A DNA stretch of 64,000 bases from Malus domestica. Lineage: Eukaryota > Streptophyta > Magnoliopsida > Rosales > Rosaceae. The stretch is from the NCBI RefSeq assembly GCF_042453785.1, contig NC_091662.1:439001-503000 (forward strand), read 5' to 3'. This document shows, in pieces, positions 50,064-59,648 of the stretch; the stretch's first letter is position 1, and every line of letters starts with the position of its first letter. The translations under genes and the position numbers were made by a program. The notes under the pieces were generated by a model that made no database searches, was not told the origin of the DNA, and worked only from the letters and a program-made list of their open reading frames with translations.

Positions 50064-51050
50064 GGCTAATCCAATCAGTCAAAAAGCAACTACAGCTCGT
50101 GTGCTGCACTGAGATTTTTCTTCTCCTTATCCATAATCCTATGTTTGGTTGAAGACGAGTGAATCAGAGTGGACTCCGTGGGCCTTGGACCTTATTGGGC
50201 CACAATTGTTTGGGCCTATTACTCCTACAATAAGACCCAGACCCAGAGTTCGTTCGAGACTTCGAGTTTCTACCATGATGGCGTGTTTGCTACCCATAAT
50301 CGGAATCAAAATACGAAACCAGACTCCGCTACAGTTGAAAAATCTAAGGTTATAAATAAAAAAGCCACTATTACATAAATCAAATTGCAACATCAATCAC
50401 AAATGTGATACATCTAACTCAGATTTGTTTTGTTATCTTGAATTTGTGGCACGAAGCTAACAAAAATACTCTTTCGATTCTATCAGTCCTACTCTTTTGT
50501 TGCAAAATACCTTACTTTGGAAAAAAATAACTGATAAATCTATCAATTAATCATCAAGTATAGACATGTCACCAGAATTATATAAATCTAAGTGTGCGTT
50601 GATAAATGATCACTTAAGCGGATAGAACGTCTTATCTCCCTCTGGAGGTTTGTCTAGAAGCAGTCACCCTTAAAAAAGTGCGTAATAACTCACTGATCGA
50701 ATGTCCTTGCGCTAAAGATGAATGGAACTAAGCAATCTACCAAAGTTGTGAGAAGTAAAAATGCTACGGTAAGAAAACATTCCGGTTAAAGATAAGCACC
50801 CGCTCGAGCAGCGATGGATAAAGCAAAAGCGAGAATGTCGACTTAAATAACGCAAATATTGGTGAGAATCTAACAAAAGTAAATTGCTGACTTCTTATTG
50901 AATTCACATAAACATACTATTTAACAGAGGTTTTAGTATAAAAACAACTAAAACCAAAAACATGTCTACAAGCTATGAACTCGAATAACACAACATTAAA
51001 CACACAAACAAAAACAGAGCACCCCAAACCCCATTCCAACTTCAAATAAC
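50064..51050. other. Spacer, IF-3 promoter to HSP70 3' end
   Basis: IF-3 promoter side, then AT-rich spacer, the organellar 23S rRNA insert (50597-50875, separate entry) and the HSP70 3' UTR region (about 50880-51050). No further gene seen. Confidence 0.6.
50597..50875 (+). pseudogene. Nuclear insert of organellar (probably plastid) 23S rRNA
   Basis: GAAGCAGTCACCC, GTGCGTAATAACTCACTGAT, AAGATGAATGGAACTAAGCA, AGCACCCGCTCGAGCAGCG, AAGCGAGAATGTCGACTTAA and AACGCAAATATTGGTGAGAA follow in order the strongly conserved middle of bacterial-type 23S rRNA (the usual forms are GCAGCCACCC, GTAATAGCTCACTGATCG and GAGAATGTCGGCTTGAGTAA). Most differences are C-to-T or G-to-A, the pattern expected for a methylated nuclear copy of organelle DNA. 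Only ~280 bp are present, so it cannot function as rRNA. Plastid origin fits best; mitochondrial 26S is similar enough in this region to be an alternative. Confidence 0.82.
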
Positions 51051-53012
51051 TCAATCAACCTCCTCAATCTTGGGGCCGGGTCCACTGGCGGAGCCAGTGG
51101 AAGCGCCACCAGGCATGTCATCACCCATCGGCATGCCACCTCCAGCGCCGCCGGCACCCTGGTACATCTTTGCAATAATAGGATTGCACAGCCCTTCCAG
51201 CTCCTTCAACTTGTCCTCCAACTCATCAACTTCTGCCAACTGGTTCCCCTCCAGCCAATTAATCGCGTCGTCCACCGCCTTCTCGATCTTCTCCTTGTCC
51301 GCCGGGTCCAATTTCCCGGCAAATTTATCATCCCTCACGGTGTTCCTCATGTTGTACGCATAATTCTCCAACGCATTCTTTGCCTCCACCTTCTTCTTCA
51401 CCTCCTCGTCTTCCGCCCTGTACTTCTCCGCATCCTGTACCATCTTCTCTATCTCCTCCTTGCTCAGCCGGCCCTTGTCATTCGTAATCGTGATTTTATT
51501 CTTCACCCCCGCCGTCTTGTCCTCCGCCGACACGTTCAAGATCCCATTCGCATCAATGTCGAAACACACATTGATCTGAGGCACGCCCCTGGGAGCAGGA
51601 GGGATTCCGGTGAGCTCGAATTTCCCCAACAGATTATTATCCTTCGTCCTCGCCCGCTCTCCTTCATAAACCTGAATCAAAACTCCCGGCTGATTATCCG
51701 AGTAAGTCGAGAAGATCTGCTCTTTCTTCGTCGGAATAGTCGTGTTCCTCGGAATCAGCACCGTCATAACACCGCCGGCAGTCTCCAGCCCGAGACTGAG
51801 TGGCGTGACATCGAGCAGCAGCAAGTCCTGCACTTTCTCATCCCCATCGCCGCTCAAAATCGCCGCTTGTACCGCCGCGCCGTAAGCGACAGCCTCATCG
51901 GGGTTTATACTCTTACAGAGCTCCTTCCCGTTAAAAAAATCCTGCAAAAGCTGCTGGACTTTCGGGATCCTCGTCGACCCGCCGACGAGAACAACTTCAT
52001 GAACCAGCGACTTGTCGATCTTCGCGTCCCTCAAACATTTCTCTACCGGCTCCATACACTTCCTGAACAAATCCATGTTCATTTCCTCGAACCTCGCCCG
52101 GGTAATCGTCGCGTAGAAGTCGATCCCTTCGTACAGAGAATCAATTTCGATTGTTGTCTGGGAAGTGGAAGACAGAGTCCTCTTCGCCCGCTCGCACGCC
52201 GTCCTCAGCCGCCGCAACGCCCTGGCGTTTCCGCTAATATCCTTCTTATGCTTCCGCCGGAACTCCGACACGAAGTGATTCACCATCCTATTGTCGAAGT
52301 CCTCTCCACCCAGATGGGTGTCTCCGGCGGTGGCCTTCACCTCGAAAATCCCCTCCTCGATCGTCAGAAGCGAGACATCGAAAGTCCCTCCGCCAAGGTC
52401 GAAAATCAGGACGTTCTGCTCCCCCTTTCTGGACGCCTTCTTATCAAGCCCGTAGGCGATGGCGGCGGCAGTCGGCTCGTTGATGATCCGCATGACGTTG
52501 AGCCCGGAAATCGCACCAGCGTCCTTGGTGGCCTGCCGCTGAGAGTCGTTGAAGTAGGCAGGGACAGTCACGACAGCGTTCTTCACCGTCTGACCCAGAT
52601 ACGCCTCCGCGATCTCCCTCATCTTCGTCAGCACCATCGACGAAATCTCCTCCGCCGAGAACTTCTTCTCCTCTCCCTTATAGTTCACGACGATCAAGGG
52701 CTTGTCTCCGGGGCCCGGAATAACCTTAAAAGGCCAGAGCTTCATGTCGCTCTGCACCGACGCGTCGGAGAACTTCCTCCCGATGAGCCGTTTCGCGTCA
52801 AATACTGTGTTATGCGGGTTCATCGCCACTTGGTTCTTCGCAGCGTCACCGATAAGCCGCTCGGTGTCGGTGAACGCCACGTAGGACGGGGTTGTCCGGT
52901 TGCCCTGATCATTGGCGATGATCTCGACTCGGTCGTTCTGCCAGACCCCAACGCAGCTGTAAGTTGTGCCGAGGTCGATGCCGATAGCCTTTCCTTCGGT
53001 CTTGGCCGCCAT
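51051..53012 (-). CDS. HSP70: Cytosolic HSP70, intronless
   Basis: A single frame of 653 aa without introns. The nucleotide-binding domain has [15 protein letters not shown] (~10), [20 protein letters not shown] (~145), [14 protein letters not shown] (~200) and [17 protein letters not shown] (~335). The substrate-binding domain begins after the DVTPLSLG linker, and the lid ends in a Gly/Met-rich tail and IEEVD, the cytosolic signature that binds TPR co-chaperones. Lack of an intron is typical of the strongly stress-inducible plant HSP70s; many constitutive HSC70 genes have one. A heat-shock element and TATA box lie upstream (separate entries). Codon third positions are very rich in C and G, unlike most neighbours. 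The 5' end and promoter are duplicated at 61.9 kb. Confidence 0.96.
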   Translation of the reverse strand: MAAKTEGKAIGIDLGTTYSCVGVWQNDRVEIIANDQGNRTTPSYVAFTDTERLIGDAAKNQVAMNPHNTVFDAKRLIGRKFSDASVQSDMKLWPFKVIPGPGDKPLIVVNYKGEEKKFSAEEISSMVLTKMREIAEAYLGQTVKNAVVTVPAYFNDSQRQATKDAGAISGLNVMRIINEPTAAAIAYGLDKKASRKGEQNVLIFDLGGGTFDVSLLTIEEGIFEVKATAGDTHLGGEDFDNRMVNHFVSEFRRKHKKDISGNARALRRLRTACERAKRTLSSTSQTTIEIDSLYEGIDFYATITRARFEEMNMDLFRKCMEPVEKCLRDAKIDKSLVHEVVLVGGSTRIPKVQQLLQDFFNGKELCKSINPDEAVAYGAAVQAAILSGDGDEKVQDLLLLDVTPLSLGLETAGGVMTVLIPRNTTIPTKKEQIFSTYSDNQPGVLIQVYEGERARTKDNNLLGKFELTGIPPAPRGVPQINVCFDIDANGILNVSAEDKTAGVKNKITITNDKGRLSKEEIEKMVQDAEKYRAEDEEVKKKVEAKNALENYAYNMRNTVRDDKFAGKLDPADKEKIEKAVDDAINWLEGNQLAEVDELEDKLKELEGLCNPIIAKMYQGAGGAGGGMPMGDDMPGGASTGSASGPGPKIEEVD

Positions 53013-53170
53013 TGAAACTGCTTAAACAAACAGACCGCTTATAAAACAGAGCTCGAAATTTACAGACAAAATTTGGACAAACGTAAAAGATTTCTGAGAA
53101 TTTGAAAGCTTTCTAAGATTTTTTCTGATCAAATCTGAAATTGGATTAGGAAAAGAAGTAGGGGTTCATC

Positions 53171-53180
53171 AATTTATAGT
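53171..53180 (-). promoter_or_regulatory. TATA box of HSP70
   Basis: Reads ACTATAAATT on the minus strand, about 160 bp before the ATG. The corresponding site in the duplicated copy (near 62172-62181) has changed to ACTAAAAATT. Confidence 0.55.
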
Positions 53181-53257
53181 GAATTGAAAGATTATTCGAG
53201 AGAAATGGAGAAGAATGTAAAGGGGAGGCGGTGGAAAGCTTAGGTGGTTCAGGAGGG

Positions 53258-53265
53258 TTCTGGAA
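53258..53265 (-). promoter_or_regulatory. Heat-shock element core
   Basis: TTCTGGAA, a TTCnnGAA core, lies about 80 bp upstream of the TATA box with a further TTC at 53248-53250 and partial repeats beyond. The position and inverted pentamers fit heat-shock factor binding. It is conserved in the duplicate at 62256-62263. Confidence 0.55.
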
Positions 53266-54170
53266 TTTTTGGAGGGAAGGTTCGGCTCAGGAAGGTGGGC
53301 TTGGATTGTGTATAATCCACGTGGGTGCCATCGCTTTTGTTGGGTTAAATTGGCGGGTGAGTGAGTGGCATTTTGGGAATTTGAGGATGTTTTGGTCGTA
53401 ACGGTGGGGTAAACTGGTGATGCGGTGGCAGGTTGGCTGCCGTGTCTGTGTACGTAGCGTTGGTGATTTTTGGTGGGTATTGTTTGGGCCAGATATGTGT
53501 CGTTGGTGTTTGTTATTTTGTTCTGGTCCCACCCTGTGAGTATGGGCTAATCTTTATCAATAGCCCAACATAAATTTAAAAATAAATTGATGGCTGGTTT
53601 CGAAAATGCTTTTAAAGGCAGAAATTGCTTTTAGATAAAATATTTTGAAATTAATTTTTAATACAAATTTAAGTTAATTTTTAAAAAGAATTTAGTTAAC
53701 TTTTAAAATCCAAAACTATTTTATTTAAAAGTGATTCTAATCATTGAAAAACACTTTCCAAACGACCTGAAAATTAGGAGAAATTGTGGGTGAATTTATT
53801 TACTCAATTTCTTGGGTTTTCTAATTTATTTTTGAAAAATTCTCAAACTTCTTAAGCAGAAATATAAAATCAATAGTCCAATTAGAAAGATGCAATTGAT
53901 GATGAATTAATTTAGAAAATAATAGGTGTTTAATTATATTGTTTGTTCTTAAATTTTGTTTTATAAATCGATAGCAGTAGGGGCATTGAAACATTTTTTA
54001 TGAAAATGTTTTTAAAATCAATTTATAGTAAAAATACAAGTGACTCCTGAAAAAAAAAACACTTAGTTTTTGAAATTCAAAAACAATTTAACCGAAAACG
54101 CTTTCAGTCAAATTGAAAATACTTCCCAACTACCATATGAAATGATGTGTAATTTGGTGGAAAAAAAAAA

Positions 54171-54325
54171 GCTAAAGAAAAATGCTTGAAAACTTTGAGT
54201 TTCAACGATAACGGCAAAATAAAGGGTAAACTGAATAGTATCATGATTGACTTTTTAATGTAAAAATATGATTTTTTTTGTTAAAGTAAACATTACTAGA
54301 AACTTTTCGTTAAAGTTTCAAAAAA
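54171..54325 (+). repeat. Dispersed ~150-bp repeat, copy 3 (with empty site)
   Basis: Landmarks GAAAACTTTGAGTTTCAACG, AAATAAAGGGTAAACTGAAT, ATCATGATTGACTTTTTAAT and CTTTTCGTTAAAGTTTC. It is bordered by A-runs on both sides. The right duplicate reads straight through (GTAATTTTGGCAAAAAAATT, near 63400-63420) without it, so it was inserted after the duplication or lost cleanly from the right copy. Confidence 0.75.
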
Positions 54326-54645
54326 AAAATTCAGTTGGTTAACTTTTACACAAAATGAGAATCACTTGCGATTCACGAATGATCTAGTCGGACATCCTCT
54401 AGTTTTAGGTATGTTAAGTAAATTTGATCTGACCTTTATATGGATCATGATGAGTAATTTTGCGGTTATACAAAAAGAAGCAAAGCCCCCAAAAGCCGAA
54501 AGTACACGAGAAAGTATTCGACACAAGTAGTTGGGCAAAAGGACACGTTCGTCATTTCAAGAAAAGTGCACGCAACTCTGCATCCTACCGACGGCACGAC
54601 AAGCGGACAACAACGTAATCACACTCGCCCGACATTACCCAAACC

Positions 54646-54815
54646 AAAAAAAAAAAAAAAAAATAATGAAAAAGACTTGAAAATTTTGAATTTTAATGAT
54701 AAGGACAAAATAAAGGATAAAGTGAATAGTACCATGATTGACTTTTTAGTATAAAAATGTGATTTTTCGTTAAAGTGAACAGTACCGGATACTTTTCGTT
54801 AAAGTTCAAAAATAA
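54646..54815 (+). repeat. Dispersed ~150-bp repeat, copy 4 (with empty site)
   Basis: Starts in an A-run and continues TAATGAAAAAGACTTGAAAA, AAATAAAGGATAAAGTGAAT, ACCATGATTGACTTTTTAGT, TTTTTCGTTAAAGTGAACAG and CTTTTCGTTAAAGTTC. At the matching place in the right copy (63748-63770) only a short A-run joins ACCAAACC to CTCGAACC. Confidence 0.78.
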
Positions 54816-54923
54816 AACTCGAACCAAAAATCTGAGGTCGCAAAAACAAAAGAAAAAAAAAAGGCAAATCCAACTCTGACGCGCACACTCTCTCACTTCA
54901 CCAACGAAAGGAAGGGTTCTTAG

Positions 54924-55296
54924 GGCTGGTTTGGTATTGCTGTGCTTTGAAAAAAAACTGCTGTGAGAATAAGCGGCTGTGCTGTGAGAATAAGCGGCTG
55001 TGAAATAAAGCCAGTAGAGTGTTTGATAAACTTTTTTGTGAAAGTACTTTTGGAAAAAAAATCAGGATGATAGTGTGTCTTTTCATTAAAGGAGCACTGT
55101 AGCTCCGTGTGCTTTGAAAAAACTGGTTTTTTTTCAAAGCAGCAAATAGCAGCTTCAACTTTTCCTTTGATTTTCAGCTTATTCTCACAGCAGCTTCCAA
55201 AATAAGCTATTTTTTTTCAGTTTATCAAACACAAAAATTACCCTCAACTTTTTTTCTGACTTTTTTTAAAATCACCTCAATGCCAAACGGGCAAAG
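54924..55296. mobile_element. hAT-like non-autonomous element (with empty site)
   Basis: The ends GGCTGGTTTGGTATTG and CAATGCCAAACGGGC are inverted copies. Internal arms pair (GCTGTGAGAATAAGC against GCTTATTCTCACAGC). The right duplicate joins GGTTTTTAG directly to CCTGTCC (63860-63875), so the ~370 bp here is an insertion. A target duplication is expected at 8 bp but is too diverged to call. Confidence 0.72.
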
Positions 55297-55542
55297 CCTG
55301 TCCACCGCCCCACTTGACCCTTCTCTCTCTCTCTCTCTCTTTTCTGAGTTTCTCTCTCTTACCCCCCGAAGAGAGAAAACCAAACCAGACCAAGAAATCC
55401 GAATCAGCGTCTGTTTTCGCTGTTGTTGTTGTTGTTCTTTGATCGGACGGCTGAGATTCTTCAGGAGATTAAGATCAAGGTATGCAGCAGGGTGATCAAC
55501 CGGTGTTGAACTTGAGGCCTGGTGGCGGTCGCTGTAGACTCC

Positions 55543-56246
55543 GGCTCAGGTCTGCTGTCCCGTATTTCATGTCTCATTTGTGTCTCCTGTTTAATTCACG
55601 CCTAACACTGTTAAGTTAACTTAACAAAAATACTGTTACCTTTTTATAAAAAAAATTAAAAAAAAAAATTAAAGAAAGCAACTTTGGAGACCCACCCCAA
55701 GACTTTTCATCTCTTTTTCTCTCTCACCTGGGAATTCTAATTCTTGTGTTGGACTGTGATTATTCAAACGACGGTTCCGATGAGGGGTGTCGTCAAGCAC
55801 AAATTCTCCAAAAAAATCAAACAACTGCATACCATTGCTATCATGATTGATCAGATCTGGAAAAAAATCGCAGCGTATGGGCTCCGGCCCTCTTGGCCGA
55901 CCGATCTCGCCGGTCTCTTTATTCAGCAACCCATCGTCGTCATCTTCTTCTTCTTCTTTAGCTTGATTTTCTAGTTTTTCTGCGATGAGTTCAGTTTGCT
56001 CCTTGCTGGGTTTGCTATTGCGAGGCGGACGAGCACAGAAGCCGAATGCTCTCTCTTTCTGCTGGATTTGCCATTATTCGAAGAGAATAGAATAGACGCT
56101 CCAGATTAACCCGTTTGGTTTAACTTTGGTTTTTATTTATTTTTTAATTAGTTTTATTAAAACTTTAACAATGTTAGATATGGATGTAAAATATGAGACA
56201 AGAGACACAATCGGGGCATGAAATCCGGGACAGCAGACCTCAAGCC
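55543..56246 (-). mobile_element. Pack-MULE carrying an SDHAF4-like gene fragment
   Basis: A 704-bp element with inverted ends: GGCTCAGGTCTGCTGTCCCG at the left, and at the right the reverse complement of GGCTTGAGGTCTGCTGTCCC. Similarity continues inward for ~80 bp (ATTTCATG..GTGTCTC). It is flanked by a perfect 9-bp direct repeat, GTAGACTCC (55534-55542 and 56247-56255), the target length of Mutator-like elements. Inside, on the minus strand (about 56070-55876), a frame contains KPSKEQTELIAEKLENQAK, an acidic run and NKETGEIGRPRGPEPIR. That last piece is the C-terminal signature of the succinate dehydrogenase assembly factor SDHAF4 (DUF1674; usual form NKETGE-GGPKGPEPTRYGDW). After GPEPIR the similarity stops. 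No transposase is present, so it is non-autonomous and carries captured host sequence. Confidence 0.8.
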
Positions 56247-56270
56247 GTAGACTCCTTGGTCCTCGTTGTA

Positions 56271-56590
56271 TAAACCAATAAACACTTGTCAGTTGTCTAT
56301 TGGTAATTACTATCACTCAATCAGTTGAGACTGTTAGAAAGTTCGTTATAAAGGGTATTACTGTAAAAATCCATGTATTTGGATACCATATAACATGTAA
56401 AGGTTTGTAATAAATCATTGAGAAGTACAAAGAGACTCCTTCGTTTCTAAGTTTTCATTTGGATACTATATAACACAAAGTACAGGTTTGTGATAAATCA
56501 TTGAGAAATACAAAAGTCTTCTGAGATTCCTTCGTTTCTAAGTTTACATTCTTCTCTCTTCTTTTCTTCAAAGCTCAATTCCTCAGTGTT
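56271..56590. repeat. Second insertion in eIF(iso)4G exon 1, LTR-promoter-like
   Basis: Between GGTCCTCGT (end of the GPR codons) and TTCGACTCCTCATCC (DSSSA codons) about 320 bp break the expected N-terminal coding sequence. The insert holds an internal tandem duplication (56377-56455 and 56456-56548, each with TTTGGATAC and TCCTTCGTTTCTAAGTTT). The layout resembles a short LTR, but no clean 5-bp target repeat was found, so identity is left open. Confidence 0.45.
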
Positions 56591-59500
56591 GTGAGCTTCG
56601 ACTCCTCATCCGCCGCTTCCAGCCCGTCGTCTTCATCGTCTTTGGCTTTCGGTTCCTTTCTTCTGATCTCCCTCTCCTCCGTCCCCATGGCGGCGCTCCC
56701 CCACAATTTCTCTATCAAGGTATACTCATCAAGCCTGTAAAGTTTGCGTCTTTGGATTCAATTGTGTCCAAACAAAGATGGGTTCCCAGGGATAATTAGT
56801 GTTTTAATGCGTTGTTTAGACTATTTTGTATCGATTTTGAATGTAATTTGAGCAACCCTTTAATGATTTTAACTCCCCCTACCGACCCCCTTGAGACTCG
56901 TTTGAGTAGATGAAAATTTTTGTTTATATCATAGGAGGTTTTGTTGCAAGTAATTTTAAGGAGCCAATGTCCTAATTCTTGGTGGGAGTTTGTGTGCCTG
57001 CTTTAAATATGGATGAACATCTATATGTAGGCTTTAGGTGGGCAAGCATTGAGTTGTAGGCTGCCCATAAGGGACCTACAAACATCTGATTCATCCAATG
57101 CTGCATAATTGGGAGTTGGTTACTTTGCAATTTGAAGCTTCTGTTTGCACTGTAATGTGGCCAGACTTTCTGAATTCTTTTTTCTTGACAGGCTGGAGAC
57201 GCACGGTTTGAGGATTGTGACACCAGAGACCAGATCTTACAGCTTAGAGAGGTATTCAATCTTGGAATGCACTTCATGTTGAACAGAACAGTATTATTTG
57301 TGAACAAAAATGATAAGACATTCTCATAAAAACTTCACCAATCTGCGTAATATTATACCGCTTCTTTGTAGGCTGTTGAGGTCCCTGATGGAATTCTAAA
57401 GGTGAAACAAGAAGTTGACGCTGAAATTTTCGGCAGTGAAGATCAGAGCTGGGGTCGTGCAGACACCAATGTGAGTTTTCGTCCGTCTAATATTACTTGT
57501 ATTTTCAATGTTTAAGTGTTGAAGTTGATGGAACTGTATATTCGATATCATCATTTTCAAATATCTTTTGGTTGCATTCGATTTTATAATGCTCATATTC
57601 TTTTTATTGGTGTGATTTGTTATGCAACCTTGAAGTTATTGATCTCCATATTTATGATATTAAGTGTGTACTTTATAAAAGACTTATAATTTTTTTATTT
57701 ACCTCTTCAGCTTCCAGCTCAAACTCCAACTCCAGCACCAGCTCAAAATCGTTATTCTGAGCCAGACAGCCAGGATTGGCGTGGCCGTTCTGCACCAGTT
57801 CCTACCACTGGAGAGGAACGGTCTTGGGATACTCTTCGGGAGAATAAAGAGTCTGGTAATCGGTTTGATTACAGACAGCAAGAAGCAAATCAGTCTCAAT
57901 TTTCAAGGACACAGAGCCAAGGGGTAATATATTTTAAGAACTGTGTAATTTGATCCATATAGTTTTTCCTCTCTGTAGTTTTGGTTTGTATTTGTCTCCC
58001 GATTATCTTTTGTATTGAGTTTTGCCAGAGGGAATAGGTTAGAGTTTATTCTCATGCAGTTATATCCAGTGGGAGTAGGTTGAATGTGCACCTTTGTTTG
58101 GTTCTGGTGTATTCTACTGTTCTTTTTAACTTCTGTACTTGTACATGAGGACAATATCGACTCAGATTCTTTTCTGATATCATTGGTTTCTCGTCATTTC
58201 AGGGAGGGCCTGCTCCCACTTTAATCAAAGCTGAGGTGCCATGGTCAGCTAGAAGGGGTACTCTATCTGATAAGGATCGCGTGTTGAAGACTGTGAAGGG
58301 GTAATATATCATGAAACATCAGCATATTCTCTTACATCTTGATTATTTGCTCACTATATCCCAACACGAATAATCATGGGATTACCCTTCTGTCCCAAGT
58401 TGTCATTGTTTGGTGATCTTTTGGTCTACCATATAGTTTTATGTGAGAACATTATGCTTAATGGCTTTCGCTTTATGTTTTCTATGCAGGATTCTAAACA
58501 AGTTGACTCCGGAGAAGTTCGATCTCCTGAAAGGACAACTTATAGACTCTGGCATTACGTCAGCTGATATCTTAAAGGTTTGTATTGATATACCCTTAAT
58601 CCTTAATTATAATGTTCTCTTCGGTTTTGTTTTATTACTTCTGGCAACTCTACTCACATTTTTCCTTGCATTCCAGGGTGTTATTTCACTGATATTTGCT
58701 AAGGCCGTGCTAGAACCTACATATTTCCCCGTGTATGCTCGTCTCTGTTTTGATCTTAGTGAAAAGATTCCCCGGTTCCCCTCAAACGAACCAGATGGTA
58801 AAGAAATCACTTTCAAGCGGATCCTCTTGAATAACTGCCAGGAGGCTTTTGAAGGCGCTGACAAATTGTGGGAAGAAGTGAGACAGTTGACTGCCCCTGA
58901 ACAAGAGATGGAGCGTAGGGATAAAGAAAGATTGGCCAAGATTCGTACACTGGGAAACATCCGTTTAATTGGAGAGCTTCTGAAGCAGAAGATGGTACCT
59001 GAAAAGATTGTACATCACATTGTTAAGGTACGTCGTGGGTTTCCTCCTTCACCCCTTTACTTGCTCAGCAATTACCCTTCAATATGTTGTTCATGGTTGT
59101 TTTTTATGTGAAACAGGAGCTCTTAGGATCTGCTAACAAAGTTTGTCCTGCTGAGGAAAACGTGGAAGCAATATGTCATTTTTTTAGCACTGTTGGAAAG
59201 CAGCTTGATGAGAAGCCAAAATCACGCCTTATAAACGACATGTACTTCAGCCGAATGAAGGAACTGACAACAAACCCTCAATTGGCTCCAAGGTTGAGGT
59301 TCATGGTTCGTGATGTAATTGACTTGCGTTCCAACAACTGGGTTCCCAGACGTGAAGATGTAGGCTATTGTAATATGTGCTCGACTTGTATATTAAATTG
59401 CTAATATTATTTTTAAAACTAATTGTCATCTTATTTTGAAATTGGATTGCAGATAACAAGCCAAAACCATCACTGAAAATACGTACGGAGGCCGAAAAAA

Positions 59501-59648
59501 TTCTTGGATTGCGTCCGGGTGCTACTGCAAGCATCCGAAGTGGTCGTAACAATGTTTCTGGTGCTCAAGGGAGTACCAGCCCTGGAGGATATCCCAACAA
59601 CCGACCTGGTTCAGGGGGCATGATGCCTGTAATGCCAGGAACAAGGAA

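Larger units (their letters stand above)
53013..55481. other. HSP70 / eIF(iso)4G shared upstream region, left copy
   Basis: Head-to-head promoter region of HSP70 (leftward) and the eIF(iso)4G copy (rightward). It contains two MITE-family segments (about 53590-53770 and 53985-54130), two copies of the ~150-bp dispersed repeat, a hAT-like element and a CT-rich leader (55320-55365). Apart from the insertions it is collinear with 62009-64000. Confidence 0.7.

Noticed and set aside
51867-53015. 382-codon open frame antisense to HSP70
   Set aside because: It mirrors the very GC-rich third positions of HSP70, which suppress stops on the opposite strand. The translation is Arg/Leu-rich with no family resemblance.
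55482-59359. A functional eIF(iso)4G using the Mutator-like element as an intron
   Set aside because: The element borders do not coincide with useful splice sites, a second insertion and frame loss follow in the same region, and the copy is truncated at 61937 without its C-terminal domain.
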